Source: Gordonia sp. X0973
Lineage (GTDB): Bacteria; Actinomycetota; Actinomycetes; Mycobacteriales; Mycobacteriaceae
Direction: 5' to 3'
NCBI RefSeq assembly: GCF_013348785.1
Contig: NZ_CP054691.1
Coordinates: 3,534,001-3,598,000, forward strand
Length of the DNA: 64,000 nucleotides
Shown: positions 24,854 to 34,120 of the stretch, piece after piece
Layout of the letters: the number at the start of each line of letters is the position of its first letter
How positions within the stretch are numbered: the first letter of the stretch is position 1
Position numbers and translations under genes: made by a program
Notes under the pieces: generated by a model
What the model was told of the DNA's origin: nothing
Seen by the model: only the letters and a program-made list of their open reading frames with translations
Databases searched by the model: none

Positions 24854-26902
24854 CTATCCGCCGGCGAGGCGCGCGGCACGGATCATGCGGGCCGGGTCGT
24901 CGAAGACGGGGATACCGGCGTCGCGCAGCAGGCCGAGCCCCTTGGGGGCGAGTTCGGCGGCGATCGTCCACGACACCAGCACCGGTTTGGCGGTGGTAGC
25001 GAGCGCCTTGGTGATCTGGGCCGCCAGGTCTTCGGCCATCGGATCGGCGACGGTGGTCACCAGCACGGCGACGGCATCGGCCTCGTCGGAGGCCAGGATG
25101 TGCTCCAGCGTCTGGCCGTAGATACTCGGGTCCGCGGTGACGCGGCCGGTGACGTCGACGGGGTTGGCAATGGCCGCATAGCTGGGCAGGACGTCGCCGA
25201 TCCTGCCCTGCAACTCCTTGCCGAAGACGGGGACCTCGAACCCGACCTGGGTGGAGATGTCGGCCAGCATCGAGCAGGCCCCGCCCGACGTCGAGACGAT
25301 GCCGATGCGCGCTCCGGCGGGCAATCCGCCGCCGGAGTCGCTGACCGCCAGCGCGTCGAGCAGTTCGGTGATGGTGTCGACAGGTACGGCACCCACCCGG
25401 CGCAACAGGGCCTCGTAGACCGCGTAGTCGCCGGCGATGCTGCCGGTGTGCGACTGCACCGCGCGCGCTCCGACGTCGGTGCGCCCCACCTTGAGGACGA
25501 GAACCGTCTTGCCCATCCGCTTGGCCTTGGCGATCGCGTCGAGGAGCTTGCGTCCGTCCCCGGCGCCTTCGAGGACGACGGCGATGGTGTCGGTGGTCTC
25601 GTGGTCGGCCAGGTAGTCGATGTAGTCGGCGATGGACAGACTCGCCTGGTTCCCGACGCTGATGAAGTGGCTGATCCCGATGCCGCGCTCCCACGCCTGC
25701 GACGAGAGGCTGCCGCCCAGGGCACCGCTCTGCGCGATCAGTGCGACGCGGCCGTGCGGGATGGTCGCCATGCTCTGCGCCTGGGAGAAGCAGACGTGCA
25801 CGTTGCTGCCGGGACTCATCACGCCGACGGTGTTCGGGCCGCAGAGCGCGATGTGATGCTTGCGCGCGACGGCGGCCAGCTCGGCCTCGGCCTCGTTGTC
25901 GCCGACCTCGGAGAAGCCCGAACTCATCACGACCGCGGCCGGCACGCCGATCAGGCCGCACTGTTCGAGGACGTCGGCACACGCCTGCGCGGGGACGGCG
26001 ACGCACGCGAGCTCGACGGTCCCGGCCGGGATGTCGGAGATCGACGGGACCGCCGGGTAGCCCTCGATCTGGGTCGCGGTGGGGTGGACGACGGTGACCT
26101 CCCCCGCGTAGCCGTGCTGGCGCAGGTACTGCAGCACCCGGTTTCCCGGTTGCAGGGCGGTGGCGCTCGCGCCGACCAGCAGGATCGAGCGCGGTTCCAA
26201 CAGGGGGCGCAGGTCGACGACGTCGTCGGCCGCCCCGGCGACCCGCGTCTCGACCGGTTCGACGGCCATCCGCGCGTCGACGACCAGCGGGCCGGACGCG
26301 GTGACGACCAGCGGGTTGAGGTCGGCTTCGACGAGGCCGGGTTCGCGCTCGGGCAGGGTCGACGCCGCGGCGATCACCTCGGCCACCTCGCGCGTCACGT
26401 CGGGCTGGCCGCGGAACTCGCCCAATGCCGTACCCAGCGTGGTGCCGAGCAGCAGCTCGTGGGCCTCGTCGACGGTCAGCGGGCAGGCCGCGATGGCCCG
26501 CTCCGGCAGCAGTTCGACGAGGCTGCCCCCGGCGCTCACGATGACGATGGGCCCGAAGGTCTCGTCGCGTTTGAGGCCGACGAAGACCTCCGGCCGCTTG
26601 GTGTCGACCATCTGCTGCACCAGGATGTGCCACGCCTCGTCGGGTAGGCCCTGCCCCTGCGCGACGTCGGCCAGTCGCCGCGCCGCCGCGACGGCGTCGT
26701 CCTCGTCGGCGATGTCGAGGATGACGGCACCCACGTCGGCCTTGTGGACGATGCTGCGGCTGATCAGCTTCATCACGACCGGGCCGTCGATCTCGACGGC
26801 GGCGGCGACGGCGGCCGCCGGATCGTCGACCAGTCGCTCGGCCGCCACCGGCACTCCGGCTTGCGCCAATCGGCTCGCCAAGTCGGTGTAGTCGAGCAGC
26901 AT
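24854..26902 (-). CDS. ADP-forming acetyl/acyl-CoA synthetase (ATP-grasp plus CoA-binding, fused)
   Basis: 682 residues. The ATP-grasp domain comes first (about 1-225; PVVMKLISRSIVHKADVG, VEADLNPLVV), then a CoA-binding/succinyl-CoA-synthetase-like part (LLVGASATALQPGNRVLQYL near 240; CGPNTVGVMSP near 354; QSGALGGSLS near 391) and SHTGSIAG with His485, in the region that carries the phosphohistidine. It forms acyl-CoA from an acid, ATP and CoA. ATG 26902 follows GAGGA; longer in-frame readings run antisense through the TetR gene. It is divergent from that TetR gene. Confidence 0.88.
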   Translation of the reverse strand: MLLDYTDLASRLAQAGVPVAAERLVDDPAAAVAAAVEIDGPVVMKLISRSIVHKADVGAVILDIADEDDAVAAARRLADVAQGQGLPDEAWHILVQQMVDTKRPEVFVGLKRDETFGPIVIVSAGGSLVELLPERAIAACPLTVDEAHELLLGTTLGTALGEFRGQPDVTREVAEVIAAASTLPEREPGLVEADLNPLVVTASGPLVVDARMAVEPVETRVAGAADDVVDLRPLLEPRSILLVGASATALQPGNRVLQYLRQHGYAGEVTVVHPTATQIEGYPAVPSISDIPAGTVELACVAVPAQACADVLEQCGLIGVPAAVVMSSGFSEVGDNEAEAELAAVARKHHIALCGPNTVGVMSPGSNVHVCFSQAQSMATIPHGRVALIAQSGALGGSLSSQAWERGIGISHFISVGNQASLSIADYIDYLADHETTDTIAVVLEGAGDGRKLLDAIAKAKRMGKTVLVLKVGRTDVGARAVQSHTGSIAGDYAVYEALLRRVGAVPVDTITELLDALAVSDSGGGLPAGARIGIVSTSGGACSMLADISTQVGFEVPVFGKELQGRIGDVLPSYAAIANPVDVTGRVTADPSIYGQTLEHILASDEADAVAVLVTTVADPMAEDLAAQITKALATTAKPVLVSWTIAAELAPKGLGLLRDAGIPVFDDPARMIRAARLAGG

Positions 26903-27085
26903 CGATCGTCCTCGCTTCCGCGTCGCACCCATCCGTCTCACTATCGACGGGTGGGATGGTGTAGACCACAATTCTAATGTTTCATTCGATAAAGGACAAT
27001 ATACGTTTCCCGCTAGACTGCTCCGACAGCTAGCGTGAAGGACGTTTCGTCCGCAGCAGAGACGTCGGGGACCGGGAGGGGAGCC

Positions 27086-27736
27086 ATGTCGACAACCGAA
27101 TCCGAGGACACCGCCTCTCCGCGACGCACCGCGAAGTCGGAGGCGACGCGCGCCCGCATCCTCTCCGCCGCCGGCCACGTCCTCGCCGATCGCGGCTACG
27201 AGCACACCCGACTCTCCGCGATCGCCGACGCCGCCGGCCTCCAAGCCGGCAGCCTCTACTACTACTTCGACTCGAAAGAGGAGCTGGTCGAGGAAGCGCT
27301 GCGCGACGCCGTCACCCGGTCGCACCAGCAGGTCGTCGCCGCCGTCGACGCCCTCGGCGACGGCTCGACCGCCGGCGAGAAACTGTTCGCCGCAACCCGC
27401 TCCTTCATCGATGCCCGGATGGAGATGGGCAGCTCCTCACCGTCGCTCATCCGGCACTACCGCGCCCTGCCCGCCGACGTCCGCGAACGCCTTCGCCCAC
27501 ACCTGCAGGCCTTCTCCGCACTGTGGGACCGACTGGTCGCCGACGCCGTCGCGGAGGGTGCCATTCGCGACGACCTCGACCCGGCCGACCTGCACCTGTT
27601 CGTCGTCCACACCGCCGAGCAGCTCTCCAAGTGGCCCGAGCGGGCGGACCGCTCCCAGGCCGACCTCGCCGAGACCATGTTCCGACTGATGCTCACCGGC
27701 ATCGTCGGCGACGCGGGGACCGGCACCGCGGACTGA
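27086..27736 (+). CDS. TetR-family transcriptional regulator
   Basis: 216 residues. N-terminal helix-turn-helix: RARILSAAGHVLADRGYEHTRLSAIADAAGLQAGSLYYYF reduced to its key parts, with SLYYYF as the recognition-helix signature near 55. ATG 27086 follows GGGAGGGGA. The C-terminal domain resembles the fatty-acid and KstR-like TetR proteins in length only. It is divergent from the acyl-CoA synthetase gene; the 183-bp gap has half-sites GCTAG-N13-CTAGC (27012-27034) and AT-rich GGACAATATACG (26993-27004) as possible operator and promoter. Confidence 0.87.
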   Translation: MSTTESEDTASPRRTAKSEATRARILSAAGHVLADRGYEHTRLSAIADAAGLQAGSLYYYFDSKEELVEEALRDAVTRSHQQVVAAVDALGDGSTAGEKLFAATRSFIDARMEMGSSSPSLIRHYRALPADVRERLRPHLQAFSALWDRLVADAVAEGAIRDDLDPADLHLFVVHTAEQLSKWPERADRSQADLAETMFRLMLTGIVGDAGTGTAD

Positions 27737-27766
27737 TTGTCAGTGCTCACTGATAGAACTTCACGC

Positions 27767-28228
27767 ATGAGCCGCGACCTGCAGATCACCTTCGACTGCC
27801 ACGACCCGAGCGCCTTGGCCGCCTTCTGGCGCGACGCCCTGCACTACGTCATCCCCGGCCCTCCCGGCGTCGATCTGCCGGTCGGCGCCGATCCGCTGGC
27901 GGCCTGGGACGAGTTCCTCGCACGTCTCGGCGTGCCGGAGGGAGCCCGCAACGAGCGGTCGGCCGTCGAAGACCCCGATGGCCGGGGTCCGCGCGTGTTC
28001 TTCCAGCGGGTCCCGGAGGGCAAGGCGGCGAAGAACCGCGTCCATCTCGACATCCGCGCCGCGCCCGGTCTCACCGGCGACGAGCGGATGGCCGCCCTGG
28101 AGCAGGAGTGCGACCGCCTGGTGGCACTCGGCGCACGCCGCCTGGAGCGGCACGAGCCGACGCCGCCGATGGCGGCCGGGCATATCGTGATGGCCGATCC
28201 CGAGGGCAACGAGTTCTGCCTGGACTGA
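27767..28228 (+). CDS. VOC superfamily (glyoxalase-like) protein
   Basis: 153 residues with the paired beta-alpha-beta-beta-beta pattern of glyoxalase-like domains: LQITFDCHDPSALAAFWRDAL at the start, VHLDIRA near 95 and IVMADPEGNEFCLD at the C-terminus. Metal-ligand candidates are His12, His97 and the terminal Glu. These proteins range from lyases to binding proteins, so no reaction is claimed. ATG 27767 lies 30 bp after the TetR stop, suggesting co-transcription. Confidence 0.8.
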   Translation: MSRDLQITFDCHDPSALAAFWRDALHYVIPGPPGVDLPVGADPLAAWDEFLARLGVPEGARNERSAVEDPDGRGPRVFFQRVPEGKAAKNRVHLDIRAAPGLTGDERMAALEQECDRLVALGARRLERHEPTPPMAAGHIVMADPEGNEFCLD

Positions 28229-28264
28229 TGGCTCGGGGATGCCCCCCCCCGGTCAGCCGCCGTC

Positions 28265-29731
28265 TCAGGCGGTCAGCGTCGCAGCCAGGTCGGCGGGGAG
28301 GCCGAAGGACTTCGCCTCGACGTATTCGTCGAACCCCTCGATACCGCCCTCGCGCCCTATTCCGCTGTTCTTGAATCCGCCGATCGGCGCGTAGAAGCCG
28401 GCGGTCGCACCGTTGACCTCGATGGTCCCGGTGCGAATCCGCTTCCCGACATCGAGTGCGTGCTGTGCGTCGGCGGAGAACACCGAGCCGCTGAGCCCGT
28501 AGGTGGAGTTGTTGGCGATCGCCACCGCCTCCTCCTCGTCGGCGTAGGTGATGACGCCCAGCACCGGGCCGAACACCTCCTCCTGCGCGAGGGTGGAATC
28601 GGGGGCGACATCGGCGAACAGGGTGGGTTCGACGAACCATCCGGTGGGCTGGTCGGCCGGGCGCCCGCCGCCGACGACGAGGGTCGCGCCGTCGCGTTTG
28701 GCCCCGTCGATATATCCCTCGATGCGGTCGCGCTGCCGGGCGCTGACGACCGGTCCGATCTGGGTGTCCGGGTCCATCGGATCGCCGACGGGCATGCTCG
28801 CCAGCAGGCCGACGAGCCGGTCGACGACCTCGTCTTTGCGCTTCGCCGACGCGAGGATGCGGGTCTTGTTGTTGCAGGCCTGCCCGTTGTAGCGCAGCGA
28901 GAAGCGCCGCACCGATTCCATGACGGTGTCGAGATCGGCGTCGTCGAGGATGACGGCCGCCGACTTCCCGCCGAGTTCCAGGCTGCAGCGCCGCAGGTCG
29001 TTGCCGCAGATCGACGCGATGCGCGCCCCCGCGGCCGTCGAGCCGGTGAACGCCACCTTGTCGACGCCGGAATGGCTGATCAGGTATTCGCTCTCCGCCC
29101 GGTCGGCGGTCACGAGGTTCACCACGCCGTCGGGGATGCCGGCCTCGCGCACCGCGTCGGCCAGGTAGTAGAGGTCCAGCGGCGCCTCCGGTGAGGGCTT
29201 GAGGACCATCGTCGCGCCGGCGAGCAGGGCCGGCGCCATCTTGATGACCGCGACGGTGATCGGCGAATTCCACGGGACGACCGCGGCGACGACGCCTACC
29301 GGTTCCCGGGTGACCAGCGAATGCGCTCCCCCGCCCGCGCGCACCTCGCTCCACTCGAACGTGGTCGCCAGGTCGAGGAAGGTGTCGATCAGGGCGAGCG
29401 GCCCGGGGATCTGGATGGTGCGGGCCTGGGTGATGGTGCAGCCCATCTGCTTCGTGACGACCTGCGCCAACTCCTCCTGCTGTCCGGCGAGGATCTCGCG
29501 CAGACGGCGCAGCGCGTCCATGCGCTCCGCGAGGGGCAGCCTGGACCACGGCCCCTCGTCGAAGGCGGTCCGGGCCGCGGCGACCGCCCGGTCCATATCG
29601 TCGGTGGTCCCGGCCGGGATGGTCGCGACGACCGTCTCGTCGTAGGGGTTGATCACTTCCACGGTGGCGGGGGACGACGAGTCGACCCACTTCCCATCGA
29701 TGAACACCTTCGAGTAGTCAATCCCGGTCAC
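28265..29731 (-). CDS. NAD(P)-dependent aldehyde dehydrogenase
   Basis: 488 residues, complete. Glu252 (SLELGGKSAAV), Cys286 (RYNGQACNNKTR), cofactor segments VPWNSPITV and FTGSTAAG. It is closely related in motif detail to the aldehyde dehydrogenase at 56916 (both xNGQ/TGQ-x-C-x-NKTR and GKSAAVxLDDADLD). It ends 36 bp from the convergent VOC gene, where a run of nine C residues (28242-28250) is present. Divergent from an acyl-CoA dehydrogenase gene. Confidence 0.9.
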   Translation of the reverse strand: MTGIDYSKVFIDGKWVDSSSPATVEVINPYDETVVATIPAGTTDDMDRAVAAARTAFDEGPWSRLPLAERMDALRRLREILAGQQEELAQVVTKQMGCTITQARTIQIPGPLALIDTFLDLATTFEWSEVRAGGGAHSLVTREPVGVVAAVVPWNSPITVAVIKMAPALLAGATMVLKPSPEAPLDLYYLADAVREAGIPDGVVNLVTADRAESEYLISHSGVDKVAFTGSTAAGARIASICGNDLRRCSLELGGKSAAVILDDADLDTVMESVRRFSLRYNGQACNNKTRILASAKRKDEVVDRLVGLLASMPVGDPMDPDTQIGPVVSARQRDRIEGYIDGAKRDGATLVVGGGRPADQPTGWFVEPTLFADVAPDSTLAQEEVFGPVLGVITYADEEEAVAIANNSTYGLSGSVFSADAQHALDVGKRIRTGTIEVNGATAGFYAPIGGFKNSGIGREGGIEGFDEYVEAKSFGLPADLAATLTA

Positions 29732-29917
29732 CGTCGACCTCCTCAGCCTGGCCGGTCGGGATCACACGTAGCCATGACCCCACTGATTCCAGTGTCGTGG
29801 GGCGGTCCGCCGAGCACATCTGCCACAGGTATGAGTTCTCTACTACATATGACCGATACCGATGGGCGGTGAGACTTGCGCGCGCCCTTGCTCAGCCGAA
29901 CCAGGCGAGATACTGTT

Positions 29918-29938
29918 TTCTAACGTATTAGTAGATTC
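29918..29938. promoter_or_regulatory. TTTCTAACGTA box upstream of acyl-CoA dehydrogenase
   Basis: The sequence TTTTCTAACGTATTAGTAGA repeats the TTTCTAACGTA core found at 19879-19889 before another acyl-CoA dehydrogenase gene; a looser version, TTTCTAACACTATC, precedes the CoA-transferase gene at 37419. It lies about 30 bp before the start codon and may combine operator and promoter. Confidence 0.4.
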
Positions 29939-29962
29939 TGACAGGAAGTGCAGGTGTTGTCC

Positions 29963-31135
29963 ATGCCCGAGTTGAGTTCGGAGGATTTCGAGCAGGTTCT
30001 CGCCCAGGTCAAACAGTTCGTGCGGACCAAGGTTGTGCCGCGGGAGCGGGAGATCGCCGACAACGACGCGATGCCCGACGACATCCGCCAGGCCTGTAAG
30101 GACATGGGGCTGTTCGGCTATGCCATCCCGCAGGAGTGGGGCGGCCTCGGCTGTAACCTCGCCCAGGACGTCGAACTGGCGATGGAACTCGGCTACACCA
30201 CCCTGGCGCTGCGCTCGATGTTCGGCACCAACAACGGCATCGCCGGCCAGGTGCTCGTCAACTTCGGCACCGACGAGCAGAAGGCGCAGTGGCTGGAGAA
30301 GATCGCCTCCGGCGACGTGGTGGCCTCCTTCGCGCTGACCGAGCCCGGCGCCGGCTCCAACCCGGCCGGCCTGCGCACCCGAGCAGTACAGCAGGACAAC
30401 GGCGACTGGGTCATCGACGGGGAGAAGTGCTTCATCACCAACGCCCCCACCGCCGATTTGTTCGTCACCTTCGCCCGCACCCGGCCGGCCGACGAGAACG
30501 GACCCGGCATCGCCGTGTTCCTGGTCCCGGCGGATACCGAGGGCGTCTCGGTGGCGCAGCACGACGCCAAGATGGGGCAGCAGGGCGCGTGGACCGCGAA
30601 CGTCGCGTACTCCGGGGTGCGCGTACCGGCGTCGGCCGTCGTCGGCGGCGATGTCGACACCGGCTACCGGGCCGCGATGATCTCCCTGGCCCGCGGCCGT
30701 GTCCACATCGCCGCGCTGGCCGTCGGCTCGGCCCAGCGGGCGTTGGACGAATCGCTGCGCCACGTCGCAGTGACCACTCAGGGCGGTACCCCCATCGGGG
30801 ACTTCCAACTGGTGCAGGGACATATCGCCGACATGCAGACCGGGGTCATGGCCGGACGCGCCCTGGTCCGCGATGCGGCGGCCAAGTGGGTGAGCGAGGA
30901 GGACCGTCGCATCGCGCCGTCGGTCGCCAAGCTCTACTGCACCGAGATGGTCGGCCACGTCGCCGACAAAGCCGTCCAAGTCCACGGCGGCTCCGGCTAT
31001 ATGCGGGAGATGCCCGTCGAACGCATCTACCGCGACGTCCGCCTCCTGCGCCTCTACGAGGGCACCAGCGAGATCCAACGCCTCATCATCGGCGGCGGAC
31101 TGGTCAAACAAGCCAAGAAGGAAGCCAAAGGCTAG
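29963..31135 (+). CDS. Acyl-CoA dehydrogenase (paralogue of 42431)
   Basis: 390 residues. FAD motifs FALTEPGAGSNPAG and WVIDGEKCFITNAP; C-terminal VHGGSGYMREMPVERIYRD and LYEGTSEIQR with the catalytic Glu. The protein is a close paralogue of the one at 42431, and the last 200 bp of the two genes are almost identical. ATG 29963 matches the paralogue's N-terminus. It stands alone, with a strong terminator after it. Fatty or branched acyl-CoA oxidation is expected; chain preference is unknown. Confidence 0.92.
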   Translation: MPELSSEDFEQVLAQVKQFVRTKVVPREREIADNDAMPDDIRQACKDMGLFGYAIPQEWGGLGCNLAQDVELAMELGYTTLALRSMFGTNNGIAGQVLVNFGTDEQKAQWLEKIASGDVVASFALTEPGAGSNPAGLRTRAVQQDNGDWVIDGEKCFITNAPTADLFVTFARTRPADENGPGIAVFLVPADTEGVSVAQHDAKMGQQGAWTANVAYSGVRVPASAVVGGDVDTGYRAAMISLARGRVHIAALAVGSAQRALDESLRHVAVTTQGGTPIGDFQLVQGHIADMQTGVMAGRALVRDAAAKWVSEEDRRIAPSVAKLYCTEMVGHVADKAVQVHGGSGYMREMPVERIYRDVRLLRLYEGTSEIQRLIIGGGLVKQAKKEAKG

Positions 31136-31161
31136 TCACCGGGCCTACCGGACGAGAACAA

Positions 31162-31193
31162 CGAAAGCCCCCGCCGCGAGGCGGGGGCTTTCG
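31162..31193. terminator. Bidirectional hairpin terminator
   Basis: Perfect 13-bp arms CGAAAGCCCCCGC / GCGGGGGCTTTCG around CGCGAG. It separates the acyl-CoA dehydrogenase gene from the convergent beta-propeller gene, and the terminal A/T tracts serve both strands. Confidence 0.85.
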
Positions 31194-31208
31194 TCGTGAT
31201 GGAGTCGG

Positions 31209-32357
31209 TCAGCCGGCCAGTGCCGCGACCGGGCCGTCGATGGTGTTCAGGCCCATGTCGGTACTTGCGACGGCCTTCAGCGCCCCGTTCGGAAGGACGC
31301 GCATCGTCTTGACGTGCGTCCCGCCGCCTTGTCCCGGACTCAGCGTGTCGACCGCGTAGACGAACGGCAAGCGCGGATTCGGCACGACCAGGGTCGAGGT
31401 CGAAATCGGCCCGCCGGGATTGAACGGCGATCCCTTCAGCTTCGCGAGCTGCCCGTTGCCGAGGATGCGGAAGACGGTGACGCCGCCGCCGCCGACGGCG
31501 GGCGCGTACAGCCACTTGCCATCCGGGCTGACCCGCGCCTCGTGCGTGATCGGACCCGTGTACCAGTTGCCGATCTGCACCAGGTTTCCACTGGGCAGGA
31601 TGCGGTAGCCGATGACGTTGAAGGTGTCCTCGTGCGCGACGTAGAAGAAGCGGTTGTCCGGCGTCGTCATGCCGTTGACCGGGGTCATCCCCGTCGAAAC
31701 CCTGCCGATCGGAAGCAACTTGCCGCCGGGTCCGATGCGGTAGCTCTTCACCGCGTTCTCGAAGGCACTCGTCACCCGGACGAACTTTCCATTCGGATCC
31801 ACGGTCACCATCGGGGCAATCGTTCCGCCGAGTTGCTCCGCCGCGAGTCCAGTCCTGGCCAGAGCGCCCGACGGCGTGATCCGGTACGTGGCGACCTTGC
31901 CCATGCCCATGGCGGCGAACAGGTACTTGCTGTCCACCGAGGGCACCACGGTCACCGGCGGCATCGGGGTCGAGAATTTTTGAATCGGACGCAGCACGCC
32001 GGTATCGGACAGACGGTAGACCGTGATGGCGCTGTCGGCGACGTGGCTCACGTACACGGTGCGCCCGTCTTGGGCCACCTTCAGCGACATGCTCATCCTG
32101 CCGGTCGGATAGTGCCGGAGCAGACTCAGCCGCCCGTTGTCGTGCACCCGCATCACCGCGATCTGCCCGACGTCGATTCCGGCGACCAGCAGGAACTTCG
32201 ACGGCTGGGCCGGATGTCCCGGGGCCGCTTGCCCGGGTGCCGCCGCAGCTCGATCAGCAGCCGCGGTGGGCGCGACGACCAATCCAACGATCAGGGCGAA
32301 TACTGCGAACAGGCCACCGAAGATTTGGCGGGCCCCCATCCGTGACTTGCGCTTCAT
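31209..32357 (-). CDS. Secreted beta-propeller (lactonase/YncE-like) protein
   Basis: 382 residues. The N-terminal signal peptide has KRKSR, a hydrophobic stretch (FGGLFAVFALIVGLVVA) and an Ala-rich cleavage region near 35-40. The rest is a run of about seven blades with recurring YRI-x2-xG-L and V-x-PDG/N-K motifs (DPNGKFVRV, SPDGKWLYA, TPDNRFFYVA). Proteins of this fold include 6-phosphogluconolactonases and PQQ-like binding proteins. ATG 32357 follows AAAGGA. A paralogue occurs at 58515. An extracellular or envelope role is inferred; no catalytic residue is claimed. Confidence 0.82.
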   Translation of the reverse strand: MKRKSRMGARQIFGGLFAVFALIVGLVVAPTAAADRAAAAPGQAAPGHPAQPSKFLLVAGIDVGQIAVMRVHDNGRLSLLRHYPTGRMSMSLKVAQDGRTVYVSHVADSAITVYRLSDTGVLRPIQKFSTPMPPVTVVPSVDSKYLFAAMGMGKVATYRITPSGALARTGLAAEQLGGTIAPMVTVDPNGKFVRVTSAFENAVKSYRIGPGGKLLPIGRVSTGMTPVNGMTTPDNRFFYVAHEDTFNVIGYRILPSGNLVQIGNWYTGPITHEARVSPDGKWLYAPAVGGGGVTVFRILGNGQLAKLKGSPFNPGGPISTSTLVVPNPRLPFVYAVDTLSPGQGGGTHVKTMRVLPNGALKAVASTDMGLNTIDGPVAALAG

Positions 32358-32457
32358 ACTGCATTCCTTTATTCGTGTGCCGGGTCCGATTTGGGACGTC
32401 GACTTCCGTTGGTGAGACTTCAACTTGCTGATGATGTGGTCGTGACGGGCCGGGGCG

Positions 32458-33933
32458 TCAGGCCCACATGCGGGTGACGACGGATTTGGTCTCGAGGAAC
32501 TCGGCGATACCTTCCGGCCCGCACTCGCGCCCCCAACCCGACTGCTTGTATCCGCCGATGGGCAGCTGGACGCCGCCGGCCCGGTGGATGTTGATGTTGA
32601 CGCGCCCGGCCTTCAACTTGCGGGCCACCGTGAGCGCGTTGTTGATATCCCTGGTCCACACACTGGAGGCGAGTCCATAGGAGGTGCCGTTGGCCACCGC
32701 GACGGCCTCGTCGATCTCGTCGTAGGACAGGACGCCCAGGACCGGCCCGAAAATCTCCTCTTCGACCACCGCCATCGACGGGTCGACATCGGTCAGGACG
32801 GTCGGCTCGTAGTAGTAGCCCTTGTCCCCGACGCGCCGGCCGCCGCTCAAGACGGTGGCTCCGGCCTCGCGGCCCTTCGCCACATAACCCTCGACGCGGT
32901 CGAGTTGGCGCTGCGAGACCAGCGGCCCCAATTCGACTCCCGGCTCGGTGCGGTAGCCGATCTTCATCGCCTTGCCCGCTTCGGCCACCCCCTGCGCGAC
33001 CTGGTCGGCGATGTCGGAGTGCACCAGCAGGCGGGTGCCCGCGGTACAGATCTGGCCGCTGTTCCAGAACATGCCGACCGCCAGCGCGGGCACGGCGGCG
33101 TCGATGTCGGCGTCGGGTAGCACGATCATCGGCGACTTGCCGCCGAGTTCGAGCGAGAGCTTCTTCAGGTTGCCCGCGGCGGCCTGCACGATCTGTTTGC
33201 CGACGGCGGTGGAGCCGGTGAAACTCACCTTGTCCACCCCGTCGTGGGCGGTCAGTGCGGCGCCGACGACCGAGCCCAGGCCGGGCAGGACGTTGACGAC
33301 TCCGGCCGGCACCCCGGCCTGTAGCGCGAGGGCGCCGAGGGCGAGGGTGGACAGTGGCGCCTCTTCGGACGGCTTGAGGATCGTGACGCAGCCGGCGGCC
33401 AGCGCCGGTGCGAGTTTCATGGCGTTGCCGATCATCGGCGCGTTCCACGACGTGATGAGCGCGGCGACGCCCACCGGCTCCTTTCGGGTGAAGCCCTGGA
33501 ACCGCATCTCCGCCGGGCCGATCTCGGCGCTGACGCCGTAGACCTTGTCGGCCCATCCGGCGAAGTAGCGGTACATGTTGACCGCCTCGGTGATCATCGC
33601 CTTCGCCGTCGGCTCCGGCATGCCGACGTCCATGCTCTCCAGGCGCGCGAGCTCGTCGGCGTTCTCCGCGATCAGGTCGGAGAGCTTCCACATCACGGCC
33701 GAGCGATGCTGGGCCGACAGGCGCATCCACCGCTCCTCGTCGCACGCCCGGCGCGCGACCTCGACAGCCCGGTCGACGTCGGCGGCGGTGCCCAGCGCGA
33801 CGGCACCGATCTGCTGTTCGGTGCCGGGATCGATCACCGGCAGCGTGCCGCCCTCGACTGCCGCCACCCACTCACCGTCGATCAGCATCGATTCCGGCTT
33901 CACCAACGCCCCGAAAACACCGTCCTGCGCCAT
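32458..33933 (-). CDS. NAD(P)-dependent aldehyde dehydrogenase
   Basis: 491 residues, complete. Glu262 (SLELGGKSPMI), Cys296 (NSGQICTAGTR), cofactor segments TSWNAPMIG and FTGSTAVG, lysine in ILKPSEEAP. The motif CTAGTR and C-terminal HRAGGVQLPIGGYKQSG place it in a betaine/phenylacetaldehyde-type group. ATG 33933 follows TGGAGG; a longer start adds an unrelated tail. Its promoter region holds a perfect palindrome at 34017. Confidence 0.9.
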   Translation of the reverse strand: MAQDGVFGALVKPESMLIDGEWVAAVEGGTLPVIDPGTEQQIGAVALGTAADVDRAVEVARRACDEERWMRLSAQHRSAVMWKLSDLIAENADELARLESMDVGMPEPTAKAMITEAVNMYRYFAGWADKVYGVSAEIGPAEMRFQGFTRKEPVGVAALITSWNAPMIGNAMKLAPALAAGCVTILKPSEEAPLSTLALGALALQAGVPAGVVNVLPGLGSVVGAALTAHDGVDKVSFTGSTAVGKQIVQAAAGNLKKLSLELGGKSPMIVLPDADIDAAVPALAVGMFWNSGQICTAGTRLLVHSDIADQVAQGVAEAGKAMKIGYRTEPGVELGPLVSQRQLDRVEGYVAKGREAGATVLSGGRRVGDKGYYYEPTVLTDVDPSMAVVEEEIFGPVLGVLSYDEIDEAVAVANGTSYGLASSVWTRDINNALTVARKLKAGRVNINIHRAGGVQLPIGGYKQSGWGRECGPEGIAEFLETKSVVTRMWA

Positions 33934-34016
33934 CGCGGGCCTCCATCCACTCGGGCCACGAGACTCCTGGTACCGCGGCAAACGACCGATCCGGGTGTCG
34001 CCAACGGGGATCGGCC

Positions 34017-34030
34017 CGGATCATGATCCG
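34017..34030. promoter_or_regulatory. Perfect palindrome CGGATCATGATCCG
   Basis: A 14-bp perfect palindrome 84 bp upstream of the aldehyde dehydrogenase start, candidate operator. Nothing else is evident in 33934-34120 except a nearby GCTAACGTGACGTG stretch. Confidence 0.45.
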
Positions 34031-34120
34031 ACGCTAACGTGACGTGGGCCACGCAAATGTCCAATGTTCTGCACACCGTTTCCCACCGGTAGTGATAGGG
34101 ATGGTGGTCGGTTGCGGGGG

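Noticed and set aside
24854..27325. Extending the ADP-forming synthetase upstream to 823 residues
   Set aside because: The added part is antisense to the TetR gene; ATG 26902 has a ribosome site and family-like N-terminus.
28242..28250. Run of nine C residues as a frameshift or phase-variation site
   Set aside because: It lies outside both convergent genes, so it cannot switch a reading frame; a sequencing artefact is possible.
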